Translations under genes and position numbers: made by a program
In this document: positions 53,442 to 62,558 of the stretch, in pieces
How positions within the stretch are numbered: position 1 is the stretch's first letter
Layout of the letters: the number at the start of each line of letters is the position of its first letter
Assembly (NCBI GenBank): GCA_918797485.1
Contig: CAKKNE010000005.1
Span: forward strand, 1,984,001 to 2,048,000
Length of the DNA: 64,000 nt
DNA from: Pelagomonas calceolata
Lineage: Eukaryota > Sar > Pelagophyceae > Pelagomonadales > Pelagomonadaceae
Reading direction: 5' to 3'
The notes under the pieces: generated by a model
Seen by the model: the letters and a program-made list of their open reading frames with translations, nothing else
What the model was told of the DNA's origin: nothing
Databases searched by the model: none

Positions 53442-53797
53442 GTGCTGCTGTTCCCCCAGCTCGCCGTTTCAGTGCTGCAGCGATGGGTGGGCGTCCGAAT
53501 AGTCACGATTATGAGCTGTACGCGGCTCTGGTGTCGTATGCCTTGCAGCTTCAAGCTGAAGCAATTAGCGGGCGGGCGAGCTAGCGTCCTGTAAGGCACT
53601 AGCAGACCACCCCGCGCCCTCGATCGAATCGCGGCTATTCTTGCGCGCTGGTGCCTTGCACAGCTCAACAGGCTACACACGTGCACAGTTCAGCCGGCTA
53701 CACACGCCAGCCGAAGCGCGTTGCTCGTCGCTGCGCCGCGGCGGCAAACCAAGCCCTCGCCACCACAAGGCAGATATAAAAAACCGCGCCGTAGACG
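53442..53797. other. divergent promoter region
   Basis: A 356-bp head-to-head promoter between EngB and SSRP1, holding palindrome copy 7. A CAGATATAAAAA stretch at 53771-53782 could be a TATA element but lies only about 15 bp from the SSRP1 ATG. Confidence 0.45.
53580..53602. promoter_or_regulatory. promoter palindrome copy 7
   Basis: GCTAGCGTCCT-GTAAGGCACTAG, reverse orientation; 139 bp from the EngB start and 196 bp from the SSRP1 start. Confidence 0.57.
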
Positions 53798-56146
53798 ATG
53801 CCCTCGGTCTTCAACAATTTAAGGTTAGAAGGCGCGGGCCGCCAGGGCTCTTTACAGATAGCAGGCGACGGCGCCGCCTACACCTGTAGATCCGGCCGGT
53901 CCGACGGGAAGGTCACGGCGGTGAAGGGCGTCAAGCGGGCGACGTGGACGGTCTTCGGCAAGTACGCGAATGTGGTGCTCTTAGATGGGGACGACGGCGT
54001 GTTGATGCGGCTCGACGGCTTCACGGCGAAGAACAAAGAAGCTTTGCGGACCGACCTCCAATCGATCGGCGTCAAATTAGAAGATCTGGAATTTTGTTCC
54101 TCAGGAGCCAATAGAGGCAAGCACTTCTTCGAGGCGCAAGGGAAAAGATTTGTGGTCGAGCAGACGGAGCCTGAGACCGAGGGTAAAGAGCCAAAAACGA
54201 AGCGATTGTTTGATCTGGATTTATCTAGAGTGTCGCAATGTGTCGTACCGACCAATACGAGGGCCGGCGCCGTGCCCAAGGAAGTCTCCATACAATTCAA
54301 CGAGGACCGAAGGGAGGGCGCCGCCGAGCACCAGTTGGTCGAATTGCGATTGTACGTCCCGCCCGGTTCTGGCCGGGACGGCGACGAGGAGAACGAGGAC
54401 GAGTCCGACGCCTTGCGGATCCAGCAGCAGATCACGCAGGCGGCCAACCTCAAAAGTGTTACTGGCTCTTTGTTGGCGGAGTTTGCGCCGTCAGAGGGCG
54501 TTTTCGTCCTACCTAGAGGTAGGTATGCGGTAGAAATGTACGCCGACTTCTTCCGGATGCACGGCAACATGTACGACTACAAGATTGCGTATAGCGATGT
54601 GGAGCGATTTATTTTGTTGCCTAGAACGGATGACGTCCATTACGCGTTCATCGTAGCTCTAGACCGACCCATAAGACAAGGGCAACAACGCTATCCTCAC
54701 TTAGTCTGGCAACTGAAGAAGACCGAGGCCGAGATCATGGTCAAGTTGACTGAAGAGCAGATCACGAGTAAGTACGGTGCGAACTGCGGCCTCAAACCTG
54801 AATTGAGCGGTGCTCTCTATCAATTAGTTGCGAGGGTCTTCAAGGTGCTGTCGGGCAAGAAGGTCTTCACCACTGGTAAATTCAGAAGTTCTGATGGTAG
54901 ACACGCGGTGTCGTGTTCCGTAAAAGCGTCGACGGGCCAACTATACCCTCTGGAGCGCTCCTTAGCCTTCATCCACAAGCCGACACTCATCATAAAGTTC
55001 GAGGACATTAGTGCCGTGGAGTTTGAAAGATTTACGGGCTACGGGCAGTCGTCCGCGACCAAAAACTTCGACCTCAAGATTTCTACTCGCGGTCTGTCGC
55101 GGCGTCCTCTTTGATTTCGACCCTGCGTGGCGCGATGCCGCCGCGCCGCGGGGACCCGTCGCGTCGATGGCGTGGAGGTGGACGTCCGAACTTGCTCCAC
55201 GCCATCGCCGCAACGCGACGGCCACGTCGGCGGCGTCGAGGCGGCGCGGGTTCGTGACGACGCCCTCGACGCGACCGTTTCCGCCCCGCGCGCGCGTCCC
55301 GGCGGCGAGCGACCCCCGCCGCGCGCGCAGGCGACGGCAAGGAGCACACGTTCACGTCGATCGACCGCAACGAGTACAAGGGGCTCCTCGAGTTCCTCAC
55401 GGCCAAGGGCCTGAAGATCCGGAACCTGGTGGAGACGGCCGCGGCCGAGAACGAAGCTAGAAAACGCGCCATGGGCCTCGACGGCTCCTCCAGCGACGAG
55501 GACATGCCGCAGCGCGGGCCCGCCGACAGTAACGACGAGGACTCGCCGGACGAGGACTTCGTCGCGCCCAAGGACGCCTCGGATGATGACGACGATGATG
55601 ATGATGACGATGATGAAGATGGTTCCGGGAGTGATGAGGAAGAAGAGAAGCCGAAGAAGAAGAAGGTACGTTATACATATATGTATCGTATCTCACGAGT
55701 ACCCCCCCCCTCGCAGAAGAAGGCCAAGAGCCCCTCGCCGGAAAAGAAGAAGAAGAAGGTACTTGCGCGGCGTCCGTTACATGTATCGCACGTGGTATCT
55801 GCCCCACCGGTACGCCATGCGACCCCCCTCGCAGAAGAAGCGCAAAGCTGATGAAGAGGAGTCCACCAAGAAGCCCGCGAAGAAGGCCAAGAAGAAGAAG
55901 GATCCGAACGCGCCGAAGGGCAAGAGCTCGGCGTTCATCTTCTTCGGGAGCGCTACTCGCGCGGAGATCAAGGCCGCGCACCCGGACTGGTCCTTGGGCG
56001 ACGTCGGCCGCGAGCTCGGCAAGCGCTGGAAGGAGTTGACTGAAGATGACAAGAAACCTTATCATGATCTCGCGGCCAAGGACGCGGAGCGCTACAAGAC
56101 GGAGATGGAGGCGTACAAGGCCAAGCAGGCTGCTGACGAGGAGTAG
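53798..56146 (+). CDS. SSRP1: FACT complex subunit SSRP1
   Basis: Exons 53798-55091, 55331-55665, 55717-55758 and 55835-56146 join to 660 residues. The N-terminal Pob3/SSRP1 domain (MPSVFNNLRLEGAGRQGSLQ), the double-PH middle (GRYAVEMYADFFRMHGNMYD, YPHLVWQLKKTEAEI, LTIIKFEDI-type strand) and DGKEHTFTSIDRNEYKGLLE are diagnostic. An acidic Asp run follows, then a Lys-rich linker split by two small introns, then an HMG box (DPNAPKGKSSAFIFFGSATR, HPDWSLGDVGRELGKRWKEL). FACT loosens and restores nucleosomes during transcription and replication. Intron 1 is phase 1; the other two are phase 0. Confidence 0.95.
55092..55330 (+). other. SSRP1 intron 1 with hairpin
   Basis: 239 nt, donor GTCTGT and acceptor CGCGCGCAG, phase 1. 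It contains perfect 13-bp arms CGATGGCGTGGAG (55165-55177) and CTCCACGCCATCG (55195-55207) with a 17-nt loop. Confidence 0.85.
55666..55716 (+). other. SSRP1 intron 2
   Basis: 51 nt, GTACGT to CCCTCGCAG, phase 0, flanked on both sides by AAGAAG. It is stop-free and a multiple of 3, so retention would keep the frame. It resembles intron 3. Confidence 0.8.
55759..55834 (+). other. SSRP1 intron 3
   Basis: 76 nt, GTACTT to CCCTCGCAG, flanked by AAGAAG like intron 2; both share a CGTTA-ACAT-GTATCG core and the 3' end. Retention would shift the frame. Confidence 0.82.
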
Positions 56147-56169
56147 ACTACACTAACGTGCATTCATTA

Positions 56170-57621
56170 TTAGTCCCAGCGCCCCTCGACCAACCTCGTC
56201 GGCCCGTCGTCGTCGTACTCCTTCTTCGACAGCCACATCTGCTGGAACGACCCTAATGAACTAAGAATGGAGCCGCCGATCCACACCCCAAATTTCCTCT
56301 CAAAGGCCGCCGGCGCGACGATCTTCGCCTTGAAGGGCGCGCACAATGACAGCGCAACATCAGAATGCAAGCGTTCCGCCGTGCCCGGCGCGCACGAGCC
56401 CCCACCGCTTAGGACAATGTTGAGCAGTAGATCTTTTCGGACGTCCACGTCGACTCTTTCGAGAGAACCCTTGACCATCTCCGGGAGAGCCGCCACGACC
56501 GGATCGTTTATCGGTGGCTGTATCTGGGGCGGCTGAAGCGCTCTTTGACCGACTCGAGCATCTCTCACAACTTTGATGGAAGGCTCCTCCTCCTCCTTCT
56601 TCACGACCTCTTCCTCCTCAACGCCTTCAAACAGCTGCTCCGGCGCCCTTACGAGATCCGTCGTCACGTCGACGATCGTGCCATCGGGTAGGAAGAACTG
56701 GCGCTTGTCCTCTTTGAGGCCTACCGCGAGGCCCCACTTCTTCGGGATGACGCCGTAGGACTCCTTCAGATCTCTCACCGTCTCCCGTTGCGTGAATTTC
56801 CGGAAGGCTTCCGGCCAGCTCTCATATGTTTTTCTCCCTTCCCTACGTACTGCTGCTCTAGGAACCGGTTCCGTGCCGCCGCACAACTTCGTGAGTAGCT
56901 CGTGGGCGTGCGCATCCACATGATCGCCTCCTCTCTTACTTGTACGAATACCCTTCATCAATACATAACCGTCCACGACCGGAACTACAGAGGTCGTCCC
57001 CGCGCCGCAGTCTACCACTAACGCCGACGCCCTACCAGCCGCAAAGGCCGCCAACGTCGCGTTCCTCGCCAGATACGCCGCGCGACACCCAAAGGTCTCG
57101 AACAGCAACTCCAGATACTGCGCCCGATGCTTGGGAGTCGCGTCTGATGGGGTTGCGGCTAACACCGGTTGCTCCGCACCACTTGTCTTGGCCCGTTCGA
57201 AGGCTTCGCGCCACAGTTCCTCGATGGTGTCCCAGTCATCTAATTCGCCATCGACGAGTGGTGACCTAACAACACAACTCTCGCCCTTGTCGAACCGAGC
57301 AGCACCCAAACTTGAGACGTCGCCGTGCAGCCACTTGGCGACGCACTGCTGGTTTTGTGGGGGTGCGACGAAGGGAGACCGCGTATGCAATCGAGCCGGA
57401 TAGTCGTCCGGGACTTTGTAGTCCTCCGCCGTCAGCTCCCTCAACAAAGGTACACCGTTACTGCCTTTGACGTAGGCTTGATTTTGATCGAACACGCAGC
57501 CCAGTCTCGACGACAACACTCCTTTTGGGGCATCCTCGCCGCCGAAGCCGAATTTGGACACCGCAGTACCAACATCCCCCACGAAGCCGCCCGTCTCGTC
57601 GCCGCCCATGGCGACGGACAT
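56170..57621 (-). CDS. ARP4: actin-related protein, Arp4/BAF53-like
   Basis: A 483-residue protein with the actin fold: GGFVGDVGTAVSKFGFGGED at the N-terminus (the G-D-x-G nucleotide-binding strand), ALVVDCGAGTTSVVPVVDGY (second phosphate loop), and NIVLSGGGSCAPGTAERLHS with VWIGGSILSSLGSFQQMWLS at the C-terminus. The GDETGGFVGDVG start and the GGGS loop fit Arp4, the nuclear actin relative of INO80, SWR1, NuA4 and BAF complexes. An insertion rich in Glu/Lys (EGVEEEEVVKKEEEE) lies near residue 330. A start at 57609 is possible. Confidence 0.85.
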   Translation of the reverse strand: MSVAMGGDETGGFVGDVGTAVSKFGFGGEDAPKGVLSSRLGCVFDQNQAYVKGSNGVPLLRELTAEDYKVPDDYPARLHTRSPFVAPPQNQQCVAKWLHGDVSSLGAARFDKGESCVVRSPLVDGELDDWDTIEELWREAFERAKTSGAEQPVLAATPSDATPKHRAQYLELLFETFGCRAAYLARNATLAAFAAGRASALVVDCGAGTTSVVPVVDGYVLMKGIRTSKRGGDHVDAHAHELLTKLCGGTEPVPRAAVRREGRKTYESWPEAFRKFTQRETVRDLKESYGVIPKKWGLAVGLKEDKRQFFLPDGTIVDVTTDLVRAPEQLFEGVEEEEVVKKEEEEPSIKVVRDARVGQRALQPPQIQPPINDPVVAALPEMVKGSLERVDVDVRKDLLLNIVLSGGGSCAPGTAERLHSDVALSLCAPFKAKIVAPAAFERKFGVWIGGSILSSLGSFQQMWLSKKEYDDDGPTRLVEGRWD

Positions 57622-57998
57622 CTTGGCCTTGTGTAGCGCGCCGCCGCGTTTGTGCTATGAGTGTCTACGCGTAGACCGCGGCGCGCCCAGGCTCAGGCCC
57701 AGGCTATCTACGTCGCGGTCCCCAGCGGTTGCCCGAAAGTGGCGGCGTCGTTTGCGCACTACGGAGAGCTGTCAAAACAGTGGCACCGCGTTACGGCCTG
57801 CGCAGCCTGCCAGCGGCCGCGACCGCGAGAGAGCAATAATCTGGTTGAGCTAGCGGTAAGACACTAGAAAGCGTTCTACGGACGTCTCGAGGACGACAGG
57901 GTCCCGGCGGGACCACTCGCGGCAAGAGAGTAGGCGAAACGAGCTTACTGGAACGCGGGACGGAACCGCGTGCCGCGACGCCACCACCGCCGAACTCC
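57622..57998. other. intergenic gap upstream of Arp4
   Basis: A 377-bp gap between the Arp4 start and the stop of the plastid protein gene, both minus strand. It contains palindrome copy 8 and no gene. Confidence 0.45.
57849..57867. promoter_or_regulatory. promoter palindrome copy 8
   Basis: GCTAGC-GGTAAGACACTAG, a shortened spacer, reverse orientation, 228 bp upstream of the Arp4 start. Confidence 0.5.
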
Positions 57999-58343
57999 CT
58001 ACTGCTCGACGTTGATGAAGAGGAAGGCGCCCGCGATCAAACCCAAAGCAAGCACGGCCCCCGCCCCGATGGCGATCAGGCCGCCGCCAGACGCGCCCGC
58101 GTCCTGATCGACCGCCATCTTCGGCTCGACGGCCCAGATGTTGCTCTTGCCGTCCTGGTCGACGCTCGAGCCGAGGCGGCCCTTGGGCGGCGGGCTCGGC
58201 GCGACGTAGGCGTCGGGGTCGTCGAAGGGGCCGGCCTTGGGTGCCGTCCGTCTTGTGGACAGCGCCAGCGGTGATCTGGCAGGCGCGAACGCGGCACAGC
58301 CGACGACAGCCGCCGCAGCAACGAGGAAGGAGTAACGGGCCAT
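57999..58343 (-). CDS. small plastid membrane protein
   Basis: A 114-residue protein. Residues 1-18 are a signal peptide, followed at the cleavage point by CAAFAP, close to the ASAFAP motif of plastid precursors in red-derived secondary plastids, then a Ser/Arg/Thr-rich transit peptide. The mature part has DQDGKSNIWAVEPKM, then one membrane span (GLIAIGAGAVLALGLIAGAF, about residues 88-107) ending close to the C-terminus. It is likely a thylakoid or envelope protein; which complex it belongs to cannot be told. It is the best evidence in the window for a secondary red plastid. Confidence 0.75.
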   Translation of the reverse strand: MARYSFLVAAAAVVGCAAFAPARSPLALSTRRTAPKAGPFDDPDAYVAPSPPPKGRLGSSVDQDGKSNIWAVEPKMAVDQDAGASGGGLIAIGAGAVLALGLIAGAFLFINVEQ

Positions 58344-58406
58344 GTCTGGACGACCCCTAGCACGTCTAGGTGATGATAAAAGCTAGACCTTGCACTCTGA
58401 CTAGGT

Positions 58407-58427
58407 CTAGTGTCTTTGAACGCTAGC
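58407..58427. promoter_or_regulatory. promoter palindrome copy 9
   Basis: CTAGTGTCTTTGAA-CGCTAGC, between the divergent starts at 58343 (64 bp away) and 58535 (108 bp away). Confidence 0.55.
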
Positions 58428-58534
58428 GAAAAAAAATAAAGTGTTCACGTCAGCTGCCGCAACCTCGTTATACACTTCTGGTCGCATTTTACAGTCGCTG
58501 ACTTGCCGCATTCATCGGCCCATAAGAGTCTGGC

Positions 58535-59122
58535 ATGCATCGCCTGCTGCGGAGACCCCTATCAACACCATCCTTCACTGAGGCCGCCGCACGCCTCGTG
58601 CGAGGCGCCACGAAAGCAAATAGGGAGGCGCGGGGCGCCACAAAACAAAATAGGGACGCGACACCAAAACGGCCGGAGGCCACCCACAAACGCGCTGCAT
58701 CAATCGTCCAGCGCAAGGCCGAGGCGCGCGTCGAGCACGCGCTCGCCGCGGCCGTCGCCGAGCGGCGCCGCCGCGACGCCTGGCGCCCCCCACTGACGGA
58801 GGTGGAGGTGTCCGCGGTGCGCCTCAGCCCGGACTTTCGCGAGGCGACCGTGACGTGGCGCCTCGCTGAGAGCCTGCGACCGCCGCGGAGCCGCTTCTTC
58901 GCCGACGCGGCGCCTCCTCTCCAAAACCCGGACCGCCTCGAGGCGGCGGAGGCGGCCCTCGCCCGCGTCGCCGGTGGTCTGAGAGCGGAGGTCGCGCGCC
59001 GCGCGCGGCTCCGGTTCGCGCCGGCGCTCGTCTTCCGCCACGACGCGCGGCGGAGCGCCGAGGGCTTCGCGCCGGAGCACCTCGCGGGGCTTGTAGTGGG
59101 GGAGGGGCTCGGGCCTCGCTGA
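58535..59122 (+). CDS. ribosome-binding factor A (RbfA)-like, organelle-targeted
   Basis: A 195-residue protein. Residues 1-60 are Arg/Ala/Thr-rich with almost no acids (MHRLLRRPLSTPSFTEAAAR) and contain a short internal repeat (RGATKANREA, RGATKQNRDA), as in a mitochondrial or plastid presequence. Residues 65-185 fit RbfA: RVEHALAAAVAERRRRD, then TEVEVSAVRLSPDFREATVT, GGLRAEVARRARLRFAPALV and FRHDAR. RbfA is a KH-fold factor that helps mature the small ribosomal subunit. It pairs in function with the EngB-type GTPase in this window, both being organellar ribosome assembly factors. Confidence 0.72.
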   Translation: MHRLLRRPLSTPSFTEAAARLVRGATKANREARGATKQNRDATPKRPEATHKRAASIVQRKAEARVEHALAAAVAERRRRDAWRPPLTEVEVSAVRLSPDFREATVTWRLAESLRPPRSRFFADAAPPLQNPDRLEAAEAALARVAGGLRAEVARRARLRFAPALVFRHDARRSAEGFAPEHLAGLVVGEGLGPR

Positions 59123-59490
59123 GCTGACTGTGGTGTCTAAGGTGTTGTTCTTGTGATCAGGAAGCTTGCCCGGGCGTCGAGCCAGTAGCTCCACAGGGCC
59201 TCCCTCGGCCGGAGAGTGGTGCCGCGGAGAGGCGCACGGGCGCCGGGCTCTAGCGCTTCTGAGCGCTGTGGCGACGACACGACTCCTGCTCTCTCTGTTT
59301 CCCAGCGCGAGCCGCCGCCCCCACCGCGACGCAGCGGCCCAACCCTCGCCTCACATCCCCACCCACCGCTCCGGCCGTTCAAGTTCAGCGCCGGCCGCGG
59401 GGCAGCCCGCACAGCACCTCAGCACCTCAACACTCCGGCCCGAGCCCCGTGCGCCGCAGCGCCACGACGGACAAAGCGCCGCAACAGGGA
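59123..59490. other. intergenic gap
   Basis: A 368-bp gap between two plus-strand genes, C-rich toward its 3' end. Open frames exist but look like chance frames. No repeat or RNA gene is seen. Confidence 0.4.
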
Positions 59491-60369
59491 ATGGCGGCCC
59501 AGGCGGCGACGCCCGCCCGGGCCGACGTCATCGACGAGGTCTTCCAGGAGCGCGGGATCACTGAGCCCACGCCCACGCCGCCCGCGCCCGCGGAATCGAA
59601 GCCGCCGGTCCCGCCGATCGCCGACCCGGCCGAGGGCGAGGAGCAATTCTTCGACGCCAAGTCGCCGGCTCAACAGCCCACGACACCGCGCAAGTACCGG
59701 TTTGCGTTGGACGAACTACCCCCATCACCAAGTATGCGCAAGAAGGGCATCACCTCACCCACACCGGCCGCGCAGTCGCCAGTCGTCAAGGCCTTTGAAG
59801 CCAATCTGGAGGAGATGCAGAAGTGGCGCAAGCGAGCTTTAGATGCGGAATCTAAATTGTGGGGCTCGGCGAAGGAGCAGTCGCTAGCTTTCCAGGCCGC
59901 GACGAAGTGGAAAGGCTTTAAGAAAGGCGCAGGGACGCCACCGACGCGGTCCAAGTCTCCCGTGCGATCTAGAAGCCCACAACGCTACTCGCGGGACAAC
60001 GCGTCGGAGGCGCGACGCCTGGCGAAGAAATTACTAGGTGAATTGGAGGGTCTCGGTGAGGACCACGCGTCGATCCGCGCGTCCCTACGATGGCAGCTCA
60101 AGGAATTGGCAGGTGTGAAATCAACATCACCACCACCTGCCTCTAGGTCGGCGGGCATCTTCGAGGACTTTAAAGCCTCACCGAGAGCCCGACGGACGCC
60201 TTCCGTAAGAACGCCGTCGGACTACGTCATCTCGGGCAAGCGCCGGTCCCACTACGAGAAGGCCATCGCCGCGGCGCGCACCGTCGGGACCCGTAGGAAA
60301 GAAAGAGCGTCCTTCGGCAGCCCGCCGCACAAGCGCGCGTCCGCGAAGGCGCCGCCCGTAAGTACCTGA
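59491..60369 (+). CDS. hypothetical Ser/Pro-rich protein
   Basis: An unrecognised 292-residue protein from the ATG at 59491; the upstream frame starts only with GTG. Two helical blocks stand out: VVKAFEANLEEMQKWRKRAL (about residue 98) and SEARRLAKKLLGELEGLGED (about 174). Ser-Pro/Arg-Ser stretches (RSKSPVRSRSPQRYSRD) look like kinase or SR-type sites. The gene ends CCC GTA AGT ACC TGA, again with a GTAAGT donor at the stop, so a spliced last exon is possible. Confidence 0.6.
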   Translation: MAAQAATPARADVIDEVFQERGITEPTPTPPAPAESKPPVPPIADPAEGEEQFFDAKSPAQQPTTPRKYRFALDELPPSPSMRKKGITSPTPAAQSPVVKAFEANLEEMQKWRKRALDAESKLWGSAKEQSLAFQAATKWKGFKKGAGTPPTRSKSPVRSRSPQRYSRDNASEARRLAKKLLGELEGLGEDHASIRASLRWQLKELAGVKSTSPPPASRSAGIFEDFKASPRARRTPSVRTPSDYVISGKRRSHYEKAIAAARTVGTRRKERASFGSPPHKRASAKAPPVST

Positions 60370-60432
60370 CACTAGTTACATCTCCGAGTCTTATTCACAA
60401 AGTTAAAAGACAGGACTCATGTACCGCATGCT

Positions 60433-61107
60433 CTAGATGAGCGCGGTCTGCGTCTGGCAGTGGTCGCCCATGTAGCCCTCGAAGCACTCGCACTCGCCGG
60501 AGGAGTAGTCGCACTTGCCGCGGCGGCCGCACTCGTAGGAATTGTGGTCGGCCGGGACCGTCTGCTTGACGTTAGAGAGGATGTCTGGGTGCGCGCCGCC
60601 GCCGAAAACGCCCGCGGTCAGGAATTCGACCGTGTCCCCGTCGTTGTGCGTAACATCGGTCGTGCCTGCCTGGCCACGCACGACGGTCAGCGCATCACCA
60701 TTGGTGGCAGTGGCGGTGACCTTGATCACCTCGTTGTTGATCAGGATGTAGAAGGGAGCGGTGGGCTCGGTCGATCCGTCACCAAGCTTAACGCCGTCAC
60801 CGGTCACTAAATTAATCGTCGTCGAACCAGCAGCACCCGACCCGCCGGTCGTCGACTCGATGGCGCCAGCCGCGGACCCGCCCACGAAGGCCGTAGCAGC
60901 ACCAGCAGCCGTCGAGGCCACGAGGGCGGACTTGAGCCGGACCGGGTTCGACAGCTGGGGCGTGCAGCCGGAGTCGCACTTGTCGGCCTCGACCTCGAGG
61001 AGGTACTGGGGGCCCGCGACGGACGGCCCGGTGAACTCCACCTCGCAGTGCACGGACGGGTAGATCGCGTTGACGCCCGTGACCCAGGCATACGAGCATA
61101 TAAATAT
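60433..61107 (-). CDS. C-terminal part of an EGF-like extracellular protein, 5' end unresolved
   Basis: The open frame (224 codons) begins after an in-frame TGA at 61108-61110, with no ATG or AG acceptor near it, so the 5' end is missing. It starts AWVTGVNAIYPSVHCEVEF and GPQYLLEVEADKCDSGCTPQ, the end of a repeated Cys-rich ectodomain. An insertion of about 110 residues, Gly/Ala/Thr-rich, follows (INNEVIKVTATATNGDALTV, VRGQAGTTDVTH). The last 40 residues are an EGF-like module (NSYECGRRGKCDYSSGECEC, FEGYMGDHC). Such proteins are cell-surface or secreted. It may be a broken gene or have unusual splicing. Confidence 0.55.
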   Translation of the reverse strand: MFICSYAWVTGVNAIYPSVHCEVEFTGPSVAGPQYLLEVEADKCDSGCTPQLSNPVRLKSALVASTAAGAATAFVGGSAAGAIESTTGGSGAAGSTTINLVTGDGVKLGDGSTEPTAPFYILINNEVIKVTATATNGDALTVVRGQAGTTDVTHNDGDTVEFLTAGVFGGGAHPDILSNVKQTVPADHNSYECGRRGKCDYSSGECECFEGYMGDHCQTQTALI

Positions 61108-61275
61108 TCACAACACATTAGTCGGCGGCGTCGTGCGGGTACTAGTATTTTCCGAGTCACGGTCGCACTCGGCTCTCCGACTCAGGCTCGTTATGTGCTG
61201 TGAACATACATCTCCCGCCTGCGGGGAGCGTTGCGCCGTCGACGACTCGACGCGACCGGGACAACGAACAGCACA

Positions 61276-62259
61276 TTAGTCAGAACCAGCAGGCGCCTCC
61301 GGCCGCCGGCTCCGCACGCGCTTCACGACCTCCAGCGTGGCGACGGCGCAGCGCCGCTCCAGCAGCGCGCGGTAGGGCACGGTCAGCCCCAGACCCGCAA
61401 ACAGCCAGAAGCCGCCCGGCGTCCAGAGCGCGCCCGGCGCGCCGAGCGGCCGCCTGACACCCAACATGCGCTCGTCTAGATCCCAGTCCTTTAACCTGTA
61501 AGACTGTTCGACCGACAGGTGCACGTCGCGGTGCCGATGCGCCCGCGCGAAGGCCGCGAGCTGGCCGTGGTAGTCCCGCTCCGTCGCGCGGTCGTCGAAG
61601 ACCAATGCTTTCCTTAACCGTATTTTCACGAGGGACGGTCGCGCTGCTCGACCCGTAAAGCAGGCGTCGCGCCACCTGCTGGCTAAAGCATCGAGGCCGC
61701 CGGACGCGTCGCGCCACGCGCCGAAGCTCCACGCGTCCCTATTGACCGACGTGACGACGCGCCTGGATGAAGCATCCGTCGTGCGCCGACTGCGCTCGTA
61801 GTGGTACGACGACGCCGCCCACGTGATTACCGGTGGAGCATCTAACGCATTCTTCAAAAAGCCGTCGACGGCCTCGGCGGCGCGGACGTCCCGGACATAT
61901 CTTAAAGTGCTTGAGCGGCCACACTCTAAAACGTAGAAGCACGCGACGATGCCCACGGAGACCCAGCGCGCCCGCCGGCTCTCGCAGTCGACGCTGATAT
62001 AACTTAGCCATTTAGAGAGGCCGCAGGGGCACCCTACAACCGCCGACCGGACCGAACCAATTAGTAACGCGGAGAAGAAGCAGGCCTTCCAATGCTTCGG
62101 CGTGGCGCGTTCCATGACGAGCGCCGCGGGGTCGCTCGGCCAGGGCGACCGGCGCGGCGGCGGCGGCGGTTTCGGCGGGCCCGGCGGCGGTCTGCTGGTC
62201 GTGGTCTGCAGGTTTGAGGAAGCGTGCGTTACTGCGGCGTAGAGGAGGAGACGCATCAT
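61276..62259 (-). CDS. TMEM151-like membrane protein
   Basis: A 327-residue protein. Residues 1-15 look like a signal or anchor, then comes a Pro-rich stretch (PPPGPPKPPPPP). Two spans follow near residues 58-72 and 100-113 (VSVGIVACFYVLECG). The core RDVRAAEAVDGFLKNALDAP, PVITWAASSYHYERSRRTTD and SRRVVTSVNRDAWSFGAWRD matches the TMEM151 signature (W-x-x-x-x-YHY-x-R). A third span lies near 283-298 (FWLFAGLGLTVPYRAL). The family's molecular function is unknown. It is divergent from the WDR4-like gene. Confidence 0.68.
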   Translation of the reverse strand: MMRLLLYAAVTHASSNLQTTTSRPPPGPPKPPPPPRRSPWPSDPAALVMERATPKHWKACFFSALLIGSVRSAVVGCPCGLSKWLSYISVDCESRRARWVSVGIVACFYVLECGRSSTLRYVRDVRAAEAVDGFLKNALDAPPVITWAASSYHYERSRRTTDASSRRVVTSVNRDAWSFGAWRDASGGLDALASRWRDACFTGRAARPSLVKIRLRKALVFDDRATERDYHGQLAAFARAHRHRDVHLSVEQSYRLKDWDLDERMLGVRRPLGAPGALWTPGGFWLFAGLGLTVPYRALLERRCAVATLEVVKRVRSRRPEAPAGSD

Positions 62260-62558
62260 GATTGCTGCTCAGTGTGCTGCAGCACTGGCAGCTCTGGCAC
62301 TGCGGTGCGCGCAGCGCCTGTGGTGCGTGAGAATTGTGCCGCACTGCTGCGCGTTTGTTTTTTCGGTGCACGAGCGTCGACACAGCTCATAGCTCTCCGG
62401 TGCCATCGAGAGCTGCTTGTCGAGCGACAGATTTGAAGCGCCGCGCGGGTACGAATAACTGGAACCGCAGACTTTTGCAACGCGTTCTCAGGGCCGCGCA
62501 TAGATCGGCAAGCGCTTTTTACTGCTCACGGGCGCTCGTGCCACTCGTTTGCTGCCAC

